Of a DNA stretch of 64,000 bases, positions 60,163 through 64,000 are shown in pieces (position 1 is the stretch's first letter; each line of letters opens with the position of its first letter). The notes below the pieces were generated by a model. That model saw nothing but the letters and a program-made list of their open reading frames with translations, made no database searches and was not told the origin of the DNA. The position numbers and the translations under genes are program-made. Origin of the DNA: Antitrichia curtipendula (lineage: Eukaryota > Streptophyta > Bryopsida > Hypnales > Leucodontaceae); the NCBI GenBank assembly GCA_951230915.1, contig OX579634.1, positions 11,496,725 to 11,560,724 on the forward strand. Direction: 5' to 3'.

Positions 60163-61235
60163 CTAATGGCTTTTTTTCCGTCCCAGATTGGTTGATCAAA
60201 ACTGAAGTTGGCCGCTCTCCTGGCGCTGAGAGTAGTTGCCCCATGCCCGGTGCAGTGCGGGTGGCGCGAAGCTTGGCGGAGCGTCGCAGGTTCACCGTGA
60301 GATCGGAGGATGACGTCGATTCAGTCACAAGAGGCAGTGACGGCAGCACCCTCCTCGATGAAGCTTCGCCGACCAAGCTCTAGTTTCAGCTGAAGAAGAC
60401 CTCGGGGTGCAATGGTTCGGCGTGCTAGTACTGAGGAAGCGTCGCACTTGTTGTCAAGATTGAATAGTTTTGTCGTGGTAGTTATTTTTTGTAGCCGCAC
60501 TTGTCTTTTGCGATCCGTAGTTGTTGGGATCTATTACATGAACATTTCGCACTTGATAGTGCGACGATGCTGTTGACATTGATTCGGACGCATGGAATTG
60601 AAATTTCCAATATTTCCATTTTGAATTGAACGTGTGACTCTGTGTATCTCCCTTCACTGCCCTCCTTGTGACGATTATTTTTTCCGTGTCACCAGCCTCG
60701 GACTTGTTGTTGAAGCCCGTGCTGGGGTCTTCAAGTGCAGGTCTTCCCAGTTACAGCGCACAGCTGGCCGTGATGACGTTGGTGGTACCGGCAGCAGCCT
60801 GGTTACATTTTGGCCGTACTAGGCTCAAGACAAGACTAGCTTGGGAATCGTGCCGCTTTCGACAACAATAGCAAGCGGTGTTTGTCGATTTTTGGTTCAC
60901 TTTATTTTTCCTATTTTTATTGCCTTGTTCACGTATGAGATTCCTGCATCCAAAGAGACATCTGATTTGCTAGCTGGCAGTGAAAAATCTCAAAAGATTC
61001 AACATTCCCAAAAATGGCTGTGATGCCTGGCAAAGCCTCTTGATCAAAAGTTATATGCTTGAAATCTGGACAGTGGATTCACTTGGGAATTGCATCCCCA
61101 CACTCGGTAGGTAATGAGCTCGAAGATGCAACGGTGATTTTGGGTGTGTCGCACTACACTACAAATTATGCGCATTCAATTGTGATGTGTGCAGAAGCTC
61201 GTTTTTCGGTCAGTTCCAGCTGTGATGCACAGGGG
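60163..61235 (+). other. 3' UTR and right end of the piggyBac element
   Basis: No gene is seen after the transposase. The last 200 bp include CAAAAGTTAT (61045) and GTTTTTCGGTCAGTT (61201-61215). The second also occurs inside MITE copy B at 55563-55577. Confidence 0.5.
61216..61235 (-). repeat. Right terminal inverted repeat of the piggyBac element
   Basis: Read on the minus strand the end is CCCCTGTGCATCACAGC. It abuts TTAA at 61236-61239. Confidence 0.55.
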
Positions 61236-61239
61236 TTAA

Positions 61240-62578
61240 GGATCACCCCATCTCCATTCTCCACCTAAAAATAGGGGTGGTTTGAAGAAGATGGGTACTT
61301 TTAGAGCACACTACCTTACTTAGATGACAAAGTTGTTGATGTGTCCTGCCACTCGAAGATAAATTCTTTTGGAGGTTTCCCCAGTTGGAGGGCACTTGCA
61401 ACACGCGGCAGTTTTTCTAGAGGATTTTTTGGAGTGTTCTCTACATCTGGAGGGGAATGTGAGTAGTGCAGCAAAAAAAATTCGTGAACATGTGCGGCAA
61501 AGAAGTTTGTGAACAGTGGCTGCTTAGTAATGAGGCTACTTGATTTCAAGGAGAGACGTTAAGTACCCCCCTCGAGCAAATTGGGGGTTACGTAGTGGTC
61601 CCCATCTGTCAGACTGCCTAGCAGTTGTTTGAGATGGGGACTTTTACCCTACTCAAGCCCTACAGCAACCTCCGTCCCTTACCCATATCGCCTCCCAAGC
61701 TCAACATTATATCGAAAGCCAAACATGTTCTCTTTTATTTGTTTTAGAAGAGTTGTTTTGTGCATTTCAATCAAGAGGCGGCTCAAGTTCATCTTTGATC
61801 CAAGCCTTGACAAGGTAATTCACAAATCCAATATCCTCACGAGCTTGAATCAATGAACGTAAAAGGCAGAATTCAACAATTCACGATTGGGTAATAGAGT
61901 ATTTAATAGGCCCATTAACTGAACAATTAGAGTTATTTTAGATGGACAATGTCTTGAAGTTTCTCTATATATTTTTGATGTAAATTATTAAAAGAATCAT
62001 CAAATACTTTCTTATCTTTGGGCTTTAAGTCAGCCCTTTGCTAAAACCTGAAACTCTGGAAACTTTAGAAAATTGTGTGACTAAAATAACTCTAATTATT
62101 TGGTAGCCAATCTTCAAGCTATTTGAGGGAAGTATAAAGGCATGATTGCACGGGGGGTGGCCAACGTAGGAGGGTTCAACAGTACTCGGTCCTTCCCTGA
62201 ATTGCCGAGTGATAATAGTTTAATACGGTGTAAGGGGTTTCTAGAACCAAAATCTAAAAGAGTGAAAAGTTAGTATGTCATTGACAGTATGGTACACACC
62301 AGTTTAGCCTTCATGCTATATGTCTCTAAATGTTAAATATAGACAATATTATGAAAGGGTCGAAATTGTATATTCTTATAAAACTCTAAAGTAACTGAAT
62401 TCATTAAATTTCATTTGTGAATTACATCTCCATAATTGAAAGAAATAGAGAGTTCCACATTATGCACTATGCTTATTAAAACAATTTCATGTTTAGAAAC
62501 TATATGTGAATCCTATCTTAGAGCCATGAGGAATTTAATTTTATCTTATGCACTATATATAATTGAACTCAAAAAAAT
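61240..62578. other. Intergenic DNA
   Basis: Mixed-composition sequence without a supported gene. Confidence 0.45.
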
Positions 62579-62582
62579 TTAA

Positions 62583-63494
62583 CCCCTAAAGTCTCGTTGT
62601 CCCCTCGGGGGACAAAATAGATTTCGGGCAGGCTCCTACGGTCTCAATAATTCTTTTGATTTTCTGAATTTTTTTTAGAAAGAGAATCACATTAGCTTTC
62701 TGAAAATGTAATTTTTATTTCAATTGGTGCCCGGGAGCAAAAGTTATGGCACAAAAACACCAAATTATAGTTCAGCGGGCAGAAAAAAATCCTCAAAAAA
62801 ACTTTAAATTTTAAATTAAAATTTTTTTTTCATATAGATTTTATGTTTATTTACATGGGAAGCTTTTATTCATTCCATTTGGATTCGTTATGCAAAAGTT
62901 ACGGTTAATCTTATTTTTCGGGCAATCAGAGCATCTTTTTGAAAAAATAACTTGTAGGATTCATTTCTGAACTCAATTTTAACAATTTAAAAAAAAAAAG
63001 TTTCACAAGGTCAAGATTTCTTGCTAGAAAAATCTCACCATTGAGATTAGTATATTTTAATTTATCTTAGAGCTATTAATGATTTAATTTTCCTTCAATC
63101 TTGAATCTACTTCTACTTAACAGTTTTTTAATGAGTGAAAACTAAGTGTTTCTTTTTAAAAAAAAAATTCTAGATTCTCAACTCAATTCTTCATCATATG
63201 AAATTAGAAATTCAAAATCATTAGAGCAAAATTTTTAAGTTAAAAAGGTTCAAAGCCAAAAAATGTAGTTGAGCAAGGTGCAAAAAAATTAGATTCCTTC
63301 ATTTTAAAAGCAAATATCTTGCAATCTACACAGTCAAAATTTCTGAAATTTCTTCCACACATTTTTACACTAGTCTAGTACAAGATCCTACGGTTATATA
63401 TGGAAAAAAAATTTAATTTTGTTTTTTGCTCTTTGCTCTAGAAATGGCAGTTTTGAGTGTTTTTTGATGGGAAATGGCCTTGGGACTTTAGGGG
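62583..63494 (-). mobile_element. piggyBac-like MITE, subfamily 1 (copy D), inverted
   Basis: The left end CCCCTAAAGTCTCG follows TTAA (62579-62582). The right end GGGACTTTAGGGG precedes GTAA (one base from TTAA). The body is subfamily 1 in reverse, with the subterminal hairpin at 62597-62615. Non-coding. Confidence 0.8.
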
Positions 63495-63611
63495 GTAAAG
63501 ATTAAAAAATGATGGAGTTTTATTTATATTAAATTTTCTAATCTTTCAATTTAATTCTTGAATATAATTTTATTAAAATTCAAAATTCTTACTACAAAAA
63601 ATTTAAAGTAA

Positions 63612-64000
63612 TCCCTAAAGGATCAAAAAGCCCAGTTTGGGCTTTTTAAGAACTTAGGCAGTCTTTGTTGACTTCATAATTTTGAATTCTTAGATGAAAT
63701 TGTTATGGTGGATGCTACTCATCATAATGTATGTGTGAAGCTTTGTTTCATGTCATTCAATAAAATATTGTAGAAGTTAGATTCTCTTTAATTTCAATGT
63801 CAAATCAGGTAGCAAAAAATAATATTAAAAAAATATTAATTATTGTTTGGAGATTGTATAGATTAATACCTACTCAAAAATATTTGAACCATTCAATTCC
63901 AAATAATGGGGTAAAAGTTATGAAAAGCTTTATCTTGTGGATAATGAAGTTAAGAACATGTGAAGTTCTCTTTTGCTTTCAGAAATCTTATATTTTTAAA
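63612..64000 (+). mobile_element. Possible piggyBac-like MITE left end, cut by the window edge
   Basis: TCCCTAAAGGATC follows GTAA (63608-63611) and resembles the family terminus, but the inner sequence is different. A perfect 10-bp hairpin, AAAAAGCCCA/TGGGCTTTTT with a 3-nt loop, lies at 63625-63647. No right end is present in the window. Confidence 0.35.

Larger units (their letters stand above)
56154..61235 (+). mobile_element. Autonomous-type piggyBac element
   Basis: The 5082-bp element is bounded by TTAA at 56150-56153 and 61236-61239. The left end reads CCCCTAAGCGTCAGAGC. The right end, read inward on the minus strand, is CCCCTGTGCATCACAGC. About 13 of 17 terminal positions agree, and both ends start with the CCC typical of piggyBac. 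It contains one transposase gene. Its GC content is much higher than that of its surroundings. The right boundary rests on the TTAA and the GGGG/TCA match and is the less certain end. Confidence 0.7.

Noticed and set aside
63625..63647. GC stem plus T run resembling a bacterial terminator
   Set aside because: The window is eukaryotic nuclear DNA and no gene ends there. The hairpin is annotated only as part of a possible MITE end.

Overview
This window is nuclear DNA from a land plant. The evidence is five spliced or intact genes with plant-type GT-AG introns, three of which belong to plant-specific or plant-conserved families: a TIFY8-like gene, an LRR protein of a plant class, and a conserved protein beginning MAKDSLFGDLPPP. 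The intergenic DNA is AT-rich and full of transposon remains. No ribosomal RNA, CRISPR, operon or phage structure is present. An intact piggyBac-type transposase suggests a lineage outside the well-studied flowering plants, perhaps a lycophyte, fern or bryophyte. That placement is inference; the sequence alone does not fix it.

Layout. 1-7.5 kb is AT-rich and holds two piggyBac-like MITEs. 7.5-12.3 kb is a GC-rich promoter and leader followed by a five-exon TIFY8-like gene. 15.5-16.0 kb is an intronless four-TM membrane protein gene. 17-27.5 kb is repeat-rich intergenic DNA with foldbacks and a MITE. 27.8-30.8 kb is a complete five-exon conserved plant gene of unknown function. 31-37.9 kb is intergenic and includes a large foldback with a second element inside it. 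37.9-41.3 kb is a six-exon LRR gene on the minus strand with a tRNA-like sequence in its last intron. It is divergent from a small Sel1-repeat gene at 42.6-45.2 kb. 46-55 kb is transposon-rich and includes a nested MITE pair, a decayed zinc-finger transposon gene and a nearly perfect 105-bp inverted repeat. 55.2-64 kb is dominated by piggyBac-related DNA.

The most striking content is a piggyBac system seen at several levels. A 5.1-kb element (56154-61235) has TTAA at both ends, short imperfect CCCC/GGGG terminal repeats and an uninterrupted DDE transposase domain. At least eight more complete or partial short elements in the window have CCCCTAAAGG-type ends, most at exact or one-base-changed TTAA sites and with no coding capacity. 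They fall into three subfamilies. One lies inside another, and a related copy elsewhere in the window shows the empty site. One MITE abuts the autonomous element across a single shared TTAA.

The cellular genes do not form a functional cluster. They appear to be independent plant genes, with one divergent pair (LRR and Sel1) that may share a promoter region.
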